A stretch of 64,000 bases of DNA, taken from positions 372,001-436,000 of the forward strand of contig NZ_JAIVAM010000003.1 of the NCBI RefSeq assembly GCF_020171845.1, in the 5' to 3' direction. Shown here in pieces: positions 39,769 through 49,471 of this stretch (positions are counted from its first letter, which is position 1; each line of letters begins with the position of its first letter). Source of the DNA: Cytobacillus kochii. Its GTDB lineage: Bacteria; Bacillota; Bacilli; Bacillales; Cytobacillaceae. Below the pieces are notes generated by a model. That model searched no databases, was not told where the DNA came from, and worked only from the letters and a program-made list of their open reading frames with translations. A program made the position numbers and the translations under genes.

Positions 39769-39796
39769 AAAAAAGCGGTTATGCCCGCTTTTTTGT
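39769..39796 (+). terminator. Terminator of spoIVB
   Basis: aaaaaagcgg pairs with ccgctttttt around a 6-base loop; symmetrical A- and T-runs. Confidence 0.85.
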
Positions 39797-39908
39797 TTGT
39801 TTAGATATATAGTCAGGTGTATGTTGAGTTGAAATCATTTAATTTAGATTCTATAAGAAAAAGCATGACAAACATAAATATGTTAAAATAAGCAAGAAAC
39901 AAAGATTT

Positions 39909-40036
39909 TTCGACAATGAAGCAGAAAGACATCGATTATAGTCGAATAATAGAGGAAAACAAAGAAAACTTAAGATTTTATTAGTTTTTTAAAGAAAAAT
40001 AAAATTTGGTAAAGGATTTTTATCCCCTTTGTCGAA
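39909..40036 (+). promoter_or_regulatory. spo0A control region: 0A boxes and a sigma-H-like promoter
   Basis: Perfect 0A boxes (TGTCGAA) occur at 39909-39915 on the minus strand and at 40030-40036 on the plus strand. A near match (AGTCGAA) is at 39940-39946. GCAGAAAGA, 11 bases and gtcGAATaa (39921-39949) fit the sigma-H pattern moderately and overlap the middle box. This fits the known autoregulation of spo0A by phosphorylated Spo0A with a sigma-H promoter; assignment of single boxes to activation or repression is not possible here. Confidence 0.6.
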
Positions 40037-40107
40037 ATTGTCACTTAGCAAATAGAGACAAAAAAATAGAAAATAGATTCAACTATGGGTTGAGGAGGAA
40101 AAAAATA

Positions 40108-40902
40108 GTGAAAAAAATCAAAGTGTGTGTAGTTGATGACAATCGAGAGCTAGTAGCTTTGCTTGAAGAGTATATTTCATCTCAAGAAGATATGGAAATA
40201 GTCGGAGTGGCGCATAATGGACAAGACTGTTTAAATATTCTTGATGAAATCGAAACAGATGTGCTTGTATTAGATATCATAATGCCGCATCTTGATGGAC
40301 TGGCAGTTCTTGAAAAAATGAGAGAACTTAACTTGAAGACTCTTCCTAGCGTTATTATGTTAACTGCTTTTGGTCAAGAAGACGTGACAAAGAAAGCTGT
40401 TGATCTTGGTGCATCTTATTTTATATTGAAACCTTTTGACATGGATAATTTGGCTAGTCATATCCGCCAAGTGAGCGGAAAATCAAGTCCGATGATTCGT
40501 AAATCACCTTCTACAACCAATTACCGTACACAAGCAGAGGCAAAACCCAAAAATCTTGATGCCAGTATTACAAGTATCATACATGAAATTGGTGTGCCTG
40601 CTCATATAAAGGGTTACTTATATTTAAGAGAGGCAATTTCAATGGTATATAATGATATTGAGTTACTTGGCTCGATTACAAAAGTTCTGTATCCTGACAT
40701 TGCCAAGAAGTATAATACAACAGCTAGTAGGGTGGAAAGGGCAATTCGTCATGCAATTGAAGTGGCATGGAGCAGAGGGAATATTGACTCTATCTCTTCT
40801 TTATTTGGTTATACAGTCAGCATGACAAAGGCCAAACCAACAAACTCTGAGTTCATTGCCATGGTGGCCGATAAGTTAAGATTAGAGCATAAGGCTTCTT
40901 GA
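40108..40902 (+). CDS. spo0A: Sporulation master regulator Spo0A
   Basis: A 264-residue response regulator. The receiver domain has the acidic pair D10-D11 and the phosphoacceptor D56 in [13 protein letters not shown] holds the conserved lysine. A variable linker leads to the effector domain, nearly identical to the Bacillus family ([22 protein letters not shown] recognition). GTG 40108 has GAGGAGG upstream, as in B. subtilis where the start is also GTG. Phosphorylated Spo0A starts sporulation. Confidence 0.98.
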   Translation: MKKIKVCVVDDNRELVALLEEYISSQEDMEIVGVAHNGQDCLNILDEIETDVLVLDIIMPHLDGLAVLEKMRELNLKTLPSVIMLTAFGQEDVTKKAVDLGASYFILKPFDMDNLASHIRQVSGKSSPMIRKSPSTTNYRTQAEAKPKNLDASITSIIHEIGVPAHIKGYLYLREAISMVYNDIELLGSITKVLYPDIAKKYNTTASRVERAIRHAIEVAWSRGNIDSISSLFGYTVSMTKAKPTNSEFIAMVADKLRLEHKAS

Positions 40903-40942
40903 AAAAGCTAGGCGTGTGAACAGATCGTCCACACGAATAAAC

Positions 40943-40980
40943 AAAAAAGCGTCAGCATTTTATTATGCTGACGCTTTTTA
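40943..40980. terminator. Bidirectional terminator between spo0A and yqzF
   Basis: agcgtcagcat pairs with atgctgacgct, with A-run and T-run on the sides. It separates the convergent genes spo0A and yqzF. Confidence 0.88.
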
Positions 40981-41217
40981 TGATTCCTTCTTAAAACGGT
41001 CTTGCACTTTATTTCTTTTACGATCACGATGCAAAATAAATCCGGCGATAAAGCCAATTCCTAATATAACAAATAATAATCCACACACAAACTGCAAAGG
41101 TAAAGATGGGAAAGGGCTTTGTAAAATGCCAAATACCATATCCCTCATTAATTTAATTCCATATACCGCTAAAACACCGGGAAGTACAAGTATCATTAAT
41201 GCTATTAGTCTAATCAT
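40978..41217 (-). CDS. yqzF: DUF2627 family membrane protein YqzF
   Basis: A 79-residue protein with two membrane helices (MIRLIALMILVLPGVLAVYG and the 'QFVCGLLFVILGIGFI' part) and a conserved HRDRKRNKVQDRF tail. The start at 41217 has AAAGGAAA just upstream; the longer frame to 41328 is not supported. Function unknown. The place between spo0A and bkdR is as in related Bacillus. Confidence 0.85.
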   Translation of the reverse strand: MIRLIALMILVLPGVLAVYGIKLMRDMVFGILQSPFPSLPLQFVCGLLFVILGIGFIAGFILHRDRKRNKVQDRFKKES

Positions 41218-41297
41218 ATTTTTCCTTTCTTCCGCTGCTAAAATATTCAATAAACTCATTATATATGATAGGAAACGTTTATTAAAGGGAGATTTCA

Positions 41298-41381
41298 TTG
41301 GTGGAACGTATGAGAAAAATATTAACACTAACAGTAGAAGATATTTGTCAACAAGGACAATTAAGGTTACATTATAAATGA
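41298..41381 (+). CDS. Possible 27-residue leader ORF before bkdR
   Basis: TTG 41298 follows AAGGGAGA by about 7 bases and opens a 27-codon frame (ending QLRLHYK) that stops 49 bases before bkdR. The ribosome site is good and the peptide has no membrane segment. I do not recognise it. It could be a small protein or a remnant. Confidence 0.3.
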   Translation: MVERMRKILTLTVEDICQQGQLRLHYK

Positions 41382-41430
41382 AAGAAGTTGCATAGTAGAT
41401 TTGAAAGAATATTCAGGGTAAGGTGAAAGT

Positions 41431-43500
41431 ATGCAAAAAGTAATTATCATCGGGGCTGGTCAAGGTGGCTCCTCAATATATCGATTATTAAAAGAAACAG
41501 AAATGTTAAAAGTAACAGCGGTTGTTGATATTAATCGCGAAGCAAATGGACTACAACTTGCGAGTGAAGATGGTGTACAAATTGGTTACGATTGGCGCCA
41601 ATTTATTAAAGAACCTGTTGATATTATTATTGAAGTAACAGGAGACGAAGAAGTTAGTAAACAAATTAGATCTTCAATCAAAGAAGAGATCATTTTTATC
41701 CCTGGTAGTGTCGCTTATTTAATGGCCAAACTTTTGTATCAAAAGGAAGAGCTCATATCCGCACTTTCTAATCAAACATATAAATTCAACCTCATTTTTA
41801 ATACAACCGATAACGGTATGATCGTCATTAATCCTGACGAGGAAATTATACTTTTTAATAAAAGCGCAGAAACGATGACAGGAATAGAAAAGAAACAGGC
41901 GATAGGTAAGAAAATCGGAGATGTAATTAGTGGAAGCCTACTGCCGAGAGTATTGCATTCAAGGAGAGTGGAAACAAACCAAGAGTTTGTTTTAGGTAGT
42001 GGGTTGAAAATTATTACTACGAGAATCCCTGTAATCGGTGATAACGGTCAATTAATCGGTGCGGTTTCTATTTTTAAAGACATTACGGAGTTAGTTGATT
42101 TAGCTGAAGAAATTACTGATTTGAAAAACTTAAAAACAATGCTTCAAGCTATTATACAATCAAGCGATGAAGCGATCTCTGTTGTAGATGAAGATGGGAA
42201 GGGATTAATTATTAACCCGGCCTATTCAAAAATCACTGGATTAGCAGAAGAGGAAGTCATTGGTAAACCGGCAACTGCTGATATCTCAGAAGGTGAAAGT
42301 GTTCATATGAAGGTGCTCAAAACACGCAGAGCCATAAGGGGTGTACCAATGCGTGTAGGTCCGAAGAGAAAAGAAGTTGTCGTCAATGTAGCGCCAGTAA
42401 TTGTAGATGGCATTTTAAAAGGAAGCGTCGGGGTTTTGCATGACGTTTCAGATCTGCAAAGTATGAGTCGCGAATTAAACCGCGCGAGACAAATTATTCG
42501 AAATTTAGAAGCTAAGTATACTTTTGAGGATATTATTGGTCAATCTGATGAAATGGCCATTGCTATTGAGCAAGCTAAACTTGGAGCAAAAACGCCAGCA
42601 ACCGTTCTATTGAGAGGTGAATCTGGCACAGGAAAAGAATTATTTGCACATGCCATTCATAATGCAAGTGACCGTAAATATAATAAATTTGTTCGTGTAA
42701 ACTGTGCTGCCTTATCGGAATCATTACTAGAAAGTGAATTATTTGGTTATGAGGAGGGTGCTTTTTCTGGCGCGAAAAGAGGCGGAAAAAGGGGTTTATT
42801 TGAAGAAGCGGATAAAGGAAGTATCTTTTTGGATGAAATTGGCGAGTTAACTGCCAGCACACAGGCTAAACTATTAAGGGTGCTACAAGAAGGAGAGATT
42901 ACCCGAGTAGGTGGTACAAAGCCTCTTCAGATTAACGTTCGAATTATTGCTGCAACGAATGTTAATCTGGAAAAAGCCATTGCGAACGGCGGATTTAGAG
43001 AGGATTTATACTACCGTTTGAATCGAATGCCAATTCATATTCCGTCCTTGAGAAAAAGAAAAGAAGATATTCCTTTATTAGTGGACCGCTTAATTGAAAA
43101 AATCAATATTGAATATGGCCGTAATGTAGAAGGTGTAACGGAAGAAGCGATGAAGGTTTTAATGGCATATGATTGGCCAGGTAATGTCCGTGAACTAGAT
43201 AATATTATTGGAAGAGCGATTATATTTATGGGCTATCAAACACATATTGACAGTGAACATTTATCTACATTAGCGAATAGTGACAGTCCAGTTCTCGTAG
43301 ATTCCGAAATGCATGCATCTATTCAACAAGGAGAGCCATTAGCAAAGCAACTGGAAGGTTTTGAAAAAGAAATTATTACGAAAGCAATGAAACAAGCTGA
43401 GGGTAATAAGACACAAGCTGCCAAACATTTAGGGTTGTCTGTAAGAAATTTATACTATAAATTGGAAAAATATCAGATTGAAAATAAAAGCATGCAATAA
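41431..43500 (+). CDS. bkdR: Sigma-54-dependent transcriptional activator BkdR
   Basis: A 689-residue activator with, in order: a Rossmann-like domain ([17 protein letters not shown]), two PAS domains (about residues 115-220 and 240-345), an AAA+ domain with Walker A GESGTGKE, Walker B IFLDEIGE and the sigma-54 contact loop GAFSGA, and a C-terminal Fis-type helix-turn-helix ([20 protein letters not shown]). The loop has Ser in place of the common Thr of GAFTGA. It should switch on the downstream bkd operon from the -12/-24 promoter. Confidence 0.95.
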   Translation: MQKVIIIGAGQGGSSIYRLLKETEMLKVTAVVDINREANGLQLASEDGVQIGYDWRQFIKEPVDIIIEVTGDEEVSKQIRSSIKEEIIFIPGSVAYLMAKLLYQKEELISALSNQTYKFNLIFNTTDNGMIVINPDEEIILFNKSAETMTGIEKKQAIGKKIGDVISGSLLPRVLHSRRVETNQEFVLGSGLKIITTRIPVIGDNGQLIGAVSIFKDITELVDLAEEITDLKNLKTMLQAIIQSSDEAISVVDEDGKGLIINPAYSKITGLAEEEVIGKPATADISEGESVHMKVLKTRRAIRGVPMRVGPKRKEVVVNVAPVIVDGILKGSVGVLHDVSDLQSMSRELNRARQIIRNLEAKYTFEDIIGQSDEMAIAIEQAKLGAKTPATVLLRGESGTGKELFAHAIHNASDRKYNKFVRVNCAALSESLLESELFGYEEGAFSGAKRGGKRGLFEEADKGSIFLDEIGELTASTQAKLLRVLQEGEITRVGGTKPLQINVRIIAATNVNLEKAIANGGFREDLYYRLNRMPIHIPSLRKRKEDIPLLVDRLIEKINIEYGRNVEGVTEEAMKVLMAYDWPGNVRELDNIIGRAIIFMGYQTHIDSEHLSTLANSDSPVLVDSEMHASIQQGEPLAKQLEGFEKEIITKAMKQAEGNKTQAAKHLGLSVRNLYYKLEKYQIENKSMQ

Positions 43501-43519
43501 TTTGCATAGTTTGCAATAA
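43493..43519 (+). promoter_or_regulatory. Candidate BkdR binding repeats
   Basis: TGCAATAA occurs at 43493-43500 and 43512-43519 as direct repeats 19 bases apart, with TTTGCATA between. They lie 50-90 bases before the -24 element, where enhancer sites of sigma-54 activators are often found. The first repeat overlaps the bkdR stop codon. Assignment is inferred. Confidence 0.4.
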
Positions 43520-43569
43520 ATTTCACAGTGGGTTTTTAGTAATAAAGCGTTTTCATCGCGTTTTAATTT

Positions 43570-43586
43570 TGGCACGGTAATTGCAT
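43570..43586 (+). promoter_or_regulatory. Sigma-54 (SigL) promoter of the bkd operon
   Basis: TGGCAC, five bases and TTGCAT match the -24/-12 consensus (TGGCAC-N5-TTGCA) exactly. It is 70 bases before ptb and just after its activator gene. Confidence 0.92.
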
Positions 43587-43655
43587 AATAAAAAGATGAG
43601 TGCAGCAAAAAAACATTTTACTTGCACGCACTTTGAAGTAAAGGGGTTGAGACAG

Positions 43656-44558
43656 ATGAAATTGGATTCGCTTATAGAGAAAGCAACCCAATATGAAGGC
43701 AATGTAGTTGCAGTTGCCGCAGCAGAAGACGAAGAAGTCTTAGAAGCTGTAGCTGGTGCACTAAAGAAAAACATGGCAAGCTTTCTGTTATTCGGTAACT
43801 CTGAAAAGATTACACAAATACTGAATGCAAACCATGCAGATGTCGCTAGTAGCGACCACTTAACAATTATGCATGCTGAAACAGCTGCTTTGGCTGCTGA
43901 AATGGCGGTTAAATCTGTCAAAGAGAAAAAAGCAAGCGTACTTATGAAAGGAAATGTTCCTACAGCAGTTATTTTAAAAGCCGTACTTAACAAAGAATAT
44001 GGCTTGAGAACTGGTAGCGTTCTTTCACATGTTGCTGTGTTTGAAGTTCCTAACTTTGACAAATTTACGATTGTCACTGATGCTGCGATGAACATTGCGC
44101 CTGATTTGAGTCAAAAAGCGCAAATAACAGCTAATGCAGTAGGTATTGCTAAGAGTATTGGGGTGGAAATGCCTAAAGTTGCACCAATTGCTGCGGTTGA
44201 GGTAGTAAACCCAAATATGCAAGCAACATTAGATGCAGCGGCATTAACGCAAATGAATCAACGTGGTCAAATTAAAGGCTGCATTGTTGATGGACCTTTA
44301 GCACTTGATAATGCAGTTTCTATTGAAGCTGCTGAGCATAAAGGCATTACAAGTGATGTTGCTGGACAAGCAGATATCTTACTTGTACCTACTATTGAAG
44401 TTGGAAATGCTTTATACAAATCATTGATCTACTTTGCTCAAGCAAAAGTTGGTGCAGTGATTGCAGGTGCAAAAGCACCAATCGTTTTAACTTCCAGAGC
44501 AGACTCAGCAGAGAGTAAGTTATATTCACTTGCTTTAGCTATTTGCTCTGCTAAATAA
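43656..44558 (+). CDS. ptb: Phosphate butyryltransferase
   Basis: A 300-residue member of the phosphate acetyl/butyryltransferase family; 'LMKGNVPTA', 'FTIVTDAAMNIAPDL' and VGAVIAGAKAPIVLTSRADS are typical. It exchanges CoA of butyryl- or branched acyl-CoA for phosphate, giving substrate for Buk and hence ATP. ATG 43656 has AAAGGGGTTGAG upstream; the in-frame TTG at 43581 lies in the promoter. First gene of the bkd operon. Confidence 0.94.
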   Translation: MKLDSLIEKATQYEGNVVAVAAAEDEEVLEAVAGALKKNMASFLLFGNSEKITQILNANHADVASSDHLTIMHAETAALAAEMAVKSVKEKKASVLMKGNVPTAVILKAVLNKEYGLRTGSVLSHVAVFEVPNFDKFTIVTDAAMNIAPDLSQKAQITANAVGIAKSIGVEMPKVAPIAAVEVVNPNMQATLDAAALTQMNQRGQIKGCIVDGPLALDNAVSIEAAEHKGITSDVAGQADILLVPTIEVGNALYKSLIYFAQAKVGAVIAGAKAPIVLTSRADSAESKLYSLALAICSAK

Positions 44559-44594
44559 TATATTTTCTTTTAAAAACAAGGAGGATTTACAACC

Positions 44595-45692
44595 ATGGAA
44601 ATTTTTAAATATCTAGAGAAATATGATTACGAACAAGTCGTTATTTGCCAAGATAAAGAATCAGGATTAAAAGCAATCATCGCTATTCATGATACAACTT
44701 TAGGACCTGCACTAGGCGGAACACGTATGTGGACTTATGAGTCAGAAGAAGCAGCGATTGAAGATGCTCTTCGTCTTGCAAAAGGTATGACTTATAAAAA
44801 TGCTGCAGCTGGACTTAACCTTGGTGGCGGTAAAACAGTTATCATCGGTGATCCTAAGAAAGATAAAAATGAAGCATTATTCCGTGCTTTCGGACGTTAT
44901 ATTCAAGGTCTTAACGGACGTTATATCACTGCAGAGGATGTTGGTACAACTGTAGCTGATATGGACTTAATTCATGAAGAAACTGATTATGTAACTGGTA
45001 TTTCTCCAGCATTTGGTTCTTCTGGTAACCCTTCTCCTGTAACTGCTTACGGTGTGTACGTAGGTATGAAAGCAGCAGCAAAAGCAGCATTCGGAACTGA
45101 CTCTCTTGAAGGTAAAACAATTGCTGTTCAAGGTGTAGGTAATGTTGCATATCACTTATGTAAACACCTTCATGAAGAAGGAGCAAAATTAATCGTAACT
45201 GATATTAACAAAGAAGCTGTTCAACGTGCAGTTGATGATTTCGGTGCAGAAGCAGTAGGAATTAATGACATTTATGGTGTTGAATGTGATATCTATGCGC
45301 CATGTGCATTAGGGGCAACTGTAAATGATGATACAATTCCACAACTTAAAGCAAAAGTAATTGCAGGTTCTGCTAACAACCAATTAAAAGAAGAACGTCA
45401 TGGTGATCAAATCCACGAAATGGGTATTGTATACGCTCCTGACTATGTAATCAATGCTGGTGGTGTTATTAACGTTGCTGACGAACTTTACGGTTACAAT
45501 GCTGAACGTGCAATGAAAAAAGTTGAAGGTCTATACGATACAATTGACCGTATTATGCAAATTTCTAAAGAAGAAAATATCCCAACTTATAAAGCTGCTG
45601 ACCGTATGGCAGAAGAAAGAATTGCGACAATGAAACAATCTCGCAGCACATTCCTTCAAAATGGTCATCACATCTTAAGTCGCCGTAAGTAA
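44595..45692 (+). CDS. bcd: Leucine dehydrogenase
   Basis: A 365-residue amino acid dehydrogenase. The catalytic lysine is in [17 protein letters not shown], and the NAD loop is [11 protein letters not shown]. It deaminates leucine, valine and isoleucine to their 2-oxo acids, the substrates of the Bkd dehydrogenase. AAGGAGG is 8 bases before the ATG. Confidence 0.96.
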   Translation: MEIFKYLEKYDYEQVVICQDKESGLKAIIAIHDTTLGPALGGTRMWTYESEEAAIEDALRLAKGMTYKNAAAGLNLGGGKTVIIGDPKKDKNEALFRAFGRYIQGLNGRYITAEDVGTTVADMDLIHEETDYVTGISPAFGSSGNPSPVTAYGVYVGMKAAAKAAFGTDSLEGKTIAVQGVGNVAYHLCKHLHEEGAKLIVTDINKEAVQRAVDDFGAEAVGINDIYGVECDIYAPCALGATVNDDTIPQLKAKVIAGSANNQLKEERHGDQIHEMGIVYAPDYVINAGGVINVADELYGYNAERAMKKVEGLYDTIDRIMQISKEENIPTYKAADRMAEERIATMKQSRSTFLQNGHHILSRRK

Positions 45693-45709
45693 TTATGGTT
45701 CATATTGAA

Positions 45710-45739
45710 GTGGCGAGCGCTTTAATAAGCGCTAGCTAC
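45710..45739 (+). other. Intercistronic hairpin between bcd and buk
   Basis: gtggcgagcgc pairs with gcgctagctac over 11 positions with one mismatch and a G-T pair. No T-run follows, so it is not a normal terminator. It may stabilise or mark the mRNA for processing. Confidence 0.5.
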
Positions 45740-45784
45740 TTCCTTATGTAATTTCAAAAATGGATAAATAATGGAGGGTCTGTT

Positions 45785-46894
45785 GTGCAAGATCAAATCA
45801 AGAGAATGCTCGTCATCAACCCAGGATCTACTTCAACGAAGATCGGTGTTTTCGATAATGATAGTTCTGTGTTTGAAAAAACATTAAGACATGATACAGA
45901 CGAGATTAAAAAGTTTAAAACAATTTTCGATCAATATGAATTCCGTAAAAACGCTATTTTAGAAACTTTAGACGCTGAAGGAATTAACATTTCAAAACTA
46001 AGCGCAGTAGTCGGTCGCGGAGGACTTTTACGCCCAATTCCTGGTGGTACTTATGCGGTTAATAATGAAATGATTGAGGACTTAAAAGTTGGTTATGCTG
46101 GTCAGCACGCATCCAATTTAGGTGGGATTTTGGCTTACGAAATTGCTTCAGGTCTAAATATTCCTTCCTTTATTGTCGATCCGGTTGTCGTTGATGAATT
46201 AGCACCGATCGCCCGCGTTACTGGTTTCCCACAAATTGATAAAACAAGCATATTCCATGCATTAAATCAAAAGGCAGTAGCAAGAAGAGTATCAAAAATA
46301 TTAGGTAAGAAATACGAAGACTTAAACTTAATTGTTACGCATATGGGTGGCGGTGTTTCTGTTGGTGCTCATGAAAAAGGTCGTGTAATTGATGTGAATA
46401 ATGCACTTCATGGAGAAGGACCATTCAGTCCTGAGCGTGCAGGAACGGTTCCAGCTGGCGATCTTATTGATATGTGCTTCTCTGGTGAATATTACCGTGA
46501 AGAAATCATGAGTATGTTAGTTGGTGAAGGCGGACTTGTTGGCTACCTTGGAACAAACGATGCTGTAAAAGTTGAAAAAATGATTGAAGCTGGCGATGAA
46601 AAAGCGAAGCTCGTTTATGATGCGATGGGTTACCAAATTGCAAAAGAAATTGGTACTGCAAGTGCGGTATTAAAAGGTAAAGTAGACGCGATCATTTTAA
46701 CAGGTGGACTAGCTTATGGGAAAGCATTTGTAAATGATATTTCAAGCTATGTTAACTGGATTGCAGATGTCATCATTGAACCTGGTGAAGATGAACTTCA
46801 AGCGCTTGCAGAAGGTGCACTTCGTGTTCTTCGTGGCGAAGAAGAAGCTAAGAATTACACTATTGATGAATTAAATACAACAACAGTTAAGTAA
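45785..46894 (+). CDS. buk: Butyrate kinase
   Basis: A 369-residue acetokinase-family enzyme with [16 protein letters not shown] and [15 protein letters not shown]. It makes ATP from butyryl- or branched acyl-phosphate supplied by Ptb. GTG 45785 has GGAGGG about 7 bases upstream. Confidence 0.95.
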   Translation: MQDQIKRMLVINPGSTSTKIGVFDNDSSVFEKTLRHDTDEIKKFKTIFDQYEFRKNAILETLDAEGINISKLSAVVGRGGLLRPIPGGTYAVNNEMIEDLKVGYAGQHASNLGGILAYEIASGLNIPSFIVDPVVVDELAPIARVTGFPQIDKTSIFHALNQKAVARRVSKILGKKYEDLNLIVTHMGGGVSVGAHEKGRVIDVNNALHGEGPFSPERAGTVPAGDLIDMCFSGEYYREEIMSMLVGEGGLVGYLGTNDAVKVEKMIEAGDEKAKLVYDAMGYQIAKEIGTASAVLKGKVDAIILTGGLAYGKAFVNDISSYVNWIADVIIEPGEDELQALAEGALRVLRGEEEAKNYTIDELNTTTVK

Positions 46895-46916
46895 GTAGTA
46901 ATAGGAGGGTTTATTA

Positions 46917-48335
46917 ATGGCACAAGAATATGATTTAGTCATTCTTGGCGGAGGTACTGGTGGTTATGTAGCTGCTATTCGTGCTTCTCAACTTGGTCTT
47001 AAAACAGCGTTAGTAGAAAAAGGAAATCTTGGCGGTACTTGCCTTCATAAAGGTTGTATCCCAAGTAAAGCATTACTAAGAAGTGCAGAAGTTTTTGCGA
47101 CTGCTAAGAATAGTGATGAGTTCGGTATTTCTACTGGGGAAGTATCAGTAAACTTTGCAAAAGTGCAAGAGAGAAAAGGCAAAATTGTTGACCAATTGCA
47201 TAAAGGCGTTCAACACCTTATGAAGCAAGGGAAAATTGATGTATACGACGGTTTCGGACGTATTTTAGGACCATCCATCTTCTCTCCAACAGCAGGAACA
47301 ATTTCTGTTGAAATGAATAATGGTGATGAGAATGAAATGCTTGTACCTAAAAATGTTATTGTGGCAACAGGTTCTCGTCCAAGAACATTACCTGGTTTAG
47401 AAGTTGGCGGAAATGTAATGACTTCTGATGAAGCATTATCTATGGAAGAGATTCCTAAGTCAATTATTATCGTTGGTGGCGGTGTAATCGGTATCGAGTG
47501 GGCGTCTATGCTTGCTGATTTCGGTGCAGAAGTAACTGTACTAGAATTTGCTGACCGTATTATCCCTACTGAAGATAAAGATGTAAGTAAGGAAATGCAA
47601 CGTCTACTGAAAAAACGTGGCGTTAATATCGTTACTAAAGCGAAAGTACTTCCTGAAACATTGAAACAAGATGGCGGTGTAACGGTTTCTGCTGAAGTAA
47701 AAGGCGAAACAAAAGAATTCACAGCTGAAAAGCTTCTTGTATCTGTAGGTCGTCAAGCAAATACTGAAGGTATTGGTCTTGAAAATACTGATATTCAAGT
47801 AGAAAAAGGAAGCATCGTTGTGAACGAACATTACCAAACAAAAGAGTCTCATATTTATGCAATTGGTGATGTAATTGGTGGACTTCAACTTGCACATGTT
47901 GCTTCACATGAAGGTATTCATGCAGTTGAACATATCGCAGACCAAAATCCAGAGCCAATGGATTATGATCTTATTTCTAAATGTATCTATTCTTCACCAG
48001 AAGCTGCAAGTGTAGGTATCACAGAAGATCAAGCGAAGGAACAAGGCTATAAAGTGAAAGTCGGTAAATTCATGTTCCGTGCGATTGGTAAAGCGCTTGT
48101 ATTCGGTGAGTCTGACGGCTTTGTTAAAATTATTGCTGACGAAGAAACAAATGACATCTTAGGTGTACACATGATTGGACCACATGTGACAGATATGATT
48201 TCTGAAGCAGGTCTTGCAAAAGTATTAGATGCTACACCATGGGAAGTAGCACATACGATTCACCCTCACCCAACTTTATCTGAAGCAATTGGAGAAGCTG
48301 CATTAGCAGTAGACGGAAAAGCGATTCACGGATAA
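46917..48335 (+). CDS. lpdV: Dihydrolipoyl dehydrogenase of the branched-chain complex (E3)
   Basis: A 472-residue flavoprotein. The FAD motif is VILGGGTGGYVAAI, the redox disulfide is in GGTCLHKGCIPSKALL, the NAD motif is IIVGGGVIGIEWAS, and the C-terminal active site is in HTIHPHPTLSE. It reoxidises dihydrolipoamide on BkdB. TAGGAGGG precedes the ATG. Confidence 0.96.
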   Translation: MAQEYDLVILGGGTGGYVAAIRASQLGLKTALVEKGNLGGTCLHKGCIPSKALLRSAEVFATAKNSDEFGISTGEVSVNFAKVQERKGKIVDQLHKGVQHLMKQGKIDVYDGFGRILGPSIFSPTAGTISVEMNNGDENEMLVPKNVIVATGSRPRTLPGLEVGGNVMTSDEALSMEEIPKSIIIVGGGVIGIEWASMLADFGAEVTVLEFADRIIPTEDKDVSKEMQRLLKKRGVNIVTKAKVLPETLKQDGGVTVSAEVKGETKEFTAEKLLVSVGRQANTEGIGLENTDIQVEKGSIVVNEHYQTKESHIYAIGDVIGGLQLAHVASHEGIHAVEHIADQNPEPMDYDLISKCIYSSPEAASVGITEDQAKEQGYKVKVGKFMFRAIGKALVFGESDGFVKIIADEETNDILGVHMIGPHVTDMISEAGLAKVLDATPWEVAHTIHPHPTLSEAIGEAALAVDGKAIHG

Positions 48336-48352
48336 GCGTTAGGATTTATTAA

Positions 48353-48393
48353 AGTGGACTTCTAGGTTTTGTTGGAAATCTAGAAGCCTCACT
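48353..48393 (+). other. Intercistronic hairpin between lpdV and bkdAA
   Basis: AGTG-ga-CTTCTAG pairs with CTAGAAG-cct-CACT around a 14-base loop. No T-run follows directly. It divides the operon between the kinase/E3 genes and the E1 genes. Confidence 0.5.
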
Positions 48394-48455
48394 TCATTAA
48401 GTGGAGAATATAAGAGCGTTCCACGTTCTTCTATATATATTTAGGAGGTTTTGAA

Positions 48456-49454
48456 ATGGGTAAAACTAAAAATCGTCATAAAGCTTTAGGTTTAAGTGAT
48501 GAGCAAGTATTAGAAATGTATGAAACCATGCTTCTAGCACGCCGTATTGACGAGCGTATGTGGCTTTTAAACCGTGCAGGTAAAATTCCTTTCGTTATTT
48601 CATGTCAAGGACAAGAGGCTGCGCAAGTAGGTGCATCTTTTGCATTAGACAGAGAGAAAGATTATGCCCTTCCGTATTATCGTGACATGGGTGTTGTTCT
48701 TGCATTCGGTATGACTGCGAAAGAATTAATGCTATCAGCATTCGCTAAAGCGGAAGATCCAAACTCAGGTGGCCGTCAAATGCCAGGTCACTTTGGGCAA
48801 AAGAAAAACCGTATCGTAACAGGTTCTTCTCCAGTTACAACACAAGTTCCTCACGCAGTAGGTATTGCACTTGCTGGGAAAATGGAAAATAAAGATCTTT
48901 GTACATTTGTTACATTCGGTGAAGGTTCTTCTAACCAAGGAGACTTCCACGAAGGAGCAAACTTTGCAGGTGTTCATAAATTACCAGTTATTTTCATGTG
49001 TGAAAATAATAAGTATGCGATCTCTGTACCAATTGAAAAACAATTGGCATGTGAGAAAGTATCAGATCGTGCAATCGGTTACGGTATGCCTGGTGTAACT
49101 GTAGATGGTAACGATCCATTAGCAGTGTACCAAGCAGTTAAAGAAGCAGCTGATCGTGGACGTAAAGGTGAAGGTCCTACATTAGTTGAAACAGTTTCTT
49201 ATCGTTTAACTCCACACTCTTCTGATGATGATGATCGCAGCTACCGTGATCGTGAAGAAGTAGATGCAGCGAGAGAAAAAGATTCGATTATTACTTTTGC
49301 AGCCTACTTAAAAGAAATTGGTCTTTTCGATGATGAAAAAGAAAAAGAAATGAACGATCGCATTATGAAAATCGTGAATGAAGCAACTGATTATGCTGAA
49401 AATGCACCATATGCAGATGCAGAAGATGCATTGAAATATGTGTACGCAGAATAA
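48456..49454 (+). CDS. bkdAA: Branched-chain 2-oxoacid dehydrogenase E1 alpha subunit
   Basis: A 332-residue protein with the thiamin diphosphate motif in FGEGSSNQGDFHEGANFAG and a GQEAAQVG segment, and the flexible phosphorylation-loop-like YRLTPHSSDDDDRSYR. With BkdAB it decarboxylates branched 2-oxo acids and passes the acyl group to lipoyl-BkdB. The products prime branched fatty acids. TTTAGGAGG lies before the ATG. Confidence 0.95.
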   Translation: MGKTKNRHKALGLSDEQVLEMYETMLLARRIDERMWLLNRAGKIPFVISCQGQEAAQVGASFALDREKDYALPYYRDMGVVLAFGMTAKELMLSAFAKAEDPNSGGRQMPGHFGQKKNRIVTGSSPVTTQVPHAVGIALAGKMENKDLCTFVTFGEGSSNQGDFHEGANFAGVHKLPVIFMCENNKYAISVPIEKQLACEKVSDRAIGYGMPGVTVDGNDPLAVYQAVKEAADRGRKGEGPTLVETVSYRLTPHSSDDDDRSYRDREEVDAAREKDSIITFAAYLKEIGLFDDEKEKEMNDRIMKIVNEATDYAENAPYADAEDALKYVYAE

Positions 49455-49471
49455 GTAGGGGGGAATAACAC

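Noticed and set aside
40916-41377. 153-codon plus-strand frame opposite yqzF
   Set aside because: It runs antisense to the conserved DUF2627 gene, has no ribosome site and no family likeness; it is a shadow.
43553-44095. 180-codon minus-strand frame opposite ptb
   Set aside because: Covers the sigma-54 promoter and the ptb start and has a composition typical of an antisense shadow (Ser/Ala/Thr-rich).
47210-47722. 170-codon minus-strand frame within lpdV
   Set aside because: Antisense to a well conserved gene, with no ribosome site or recognised domain.
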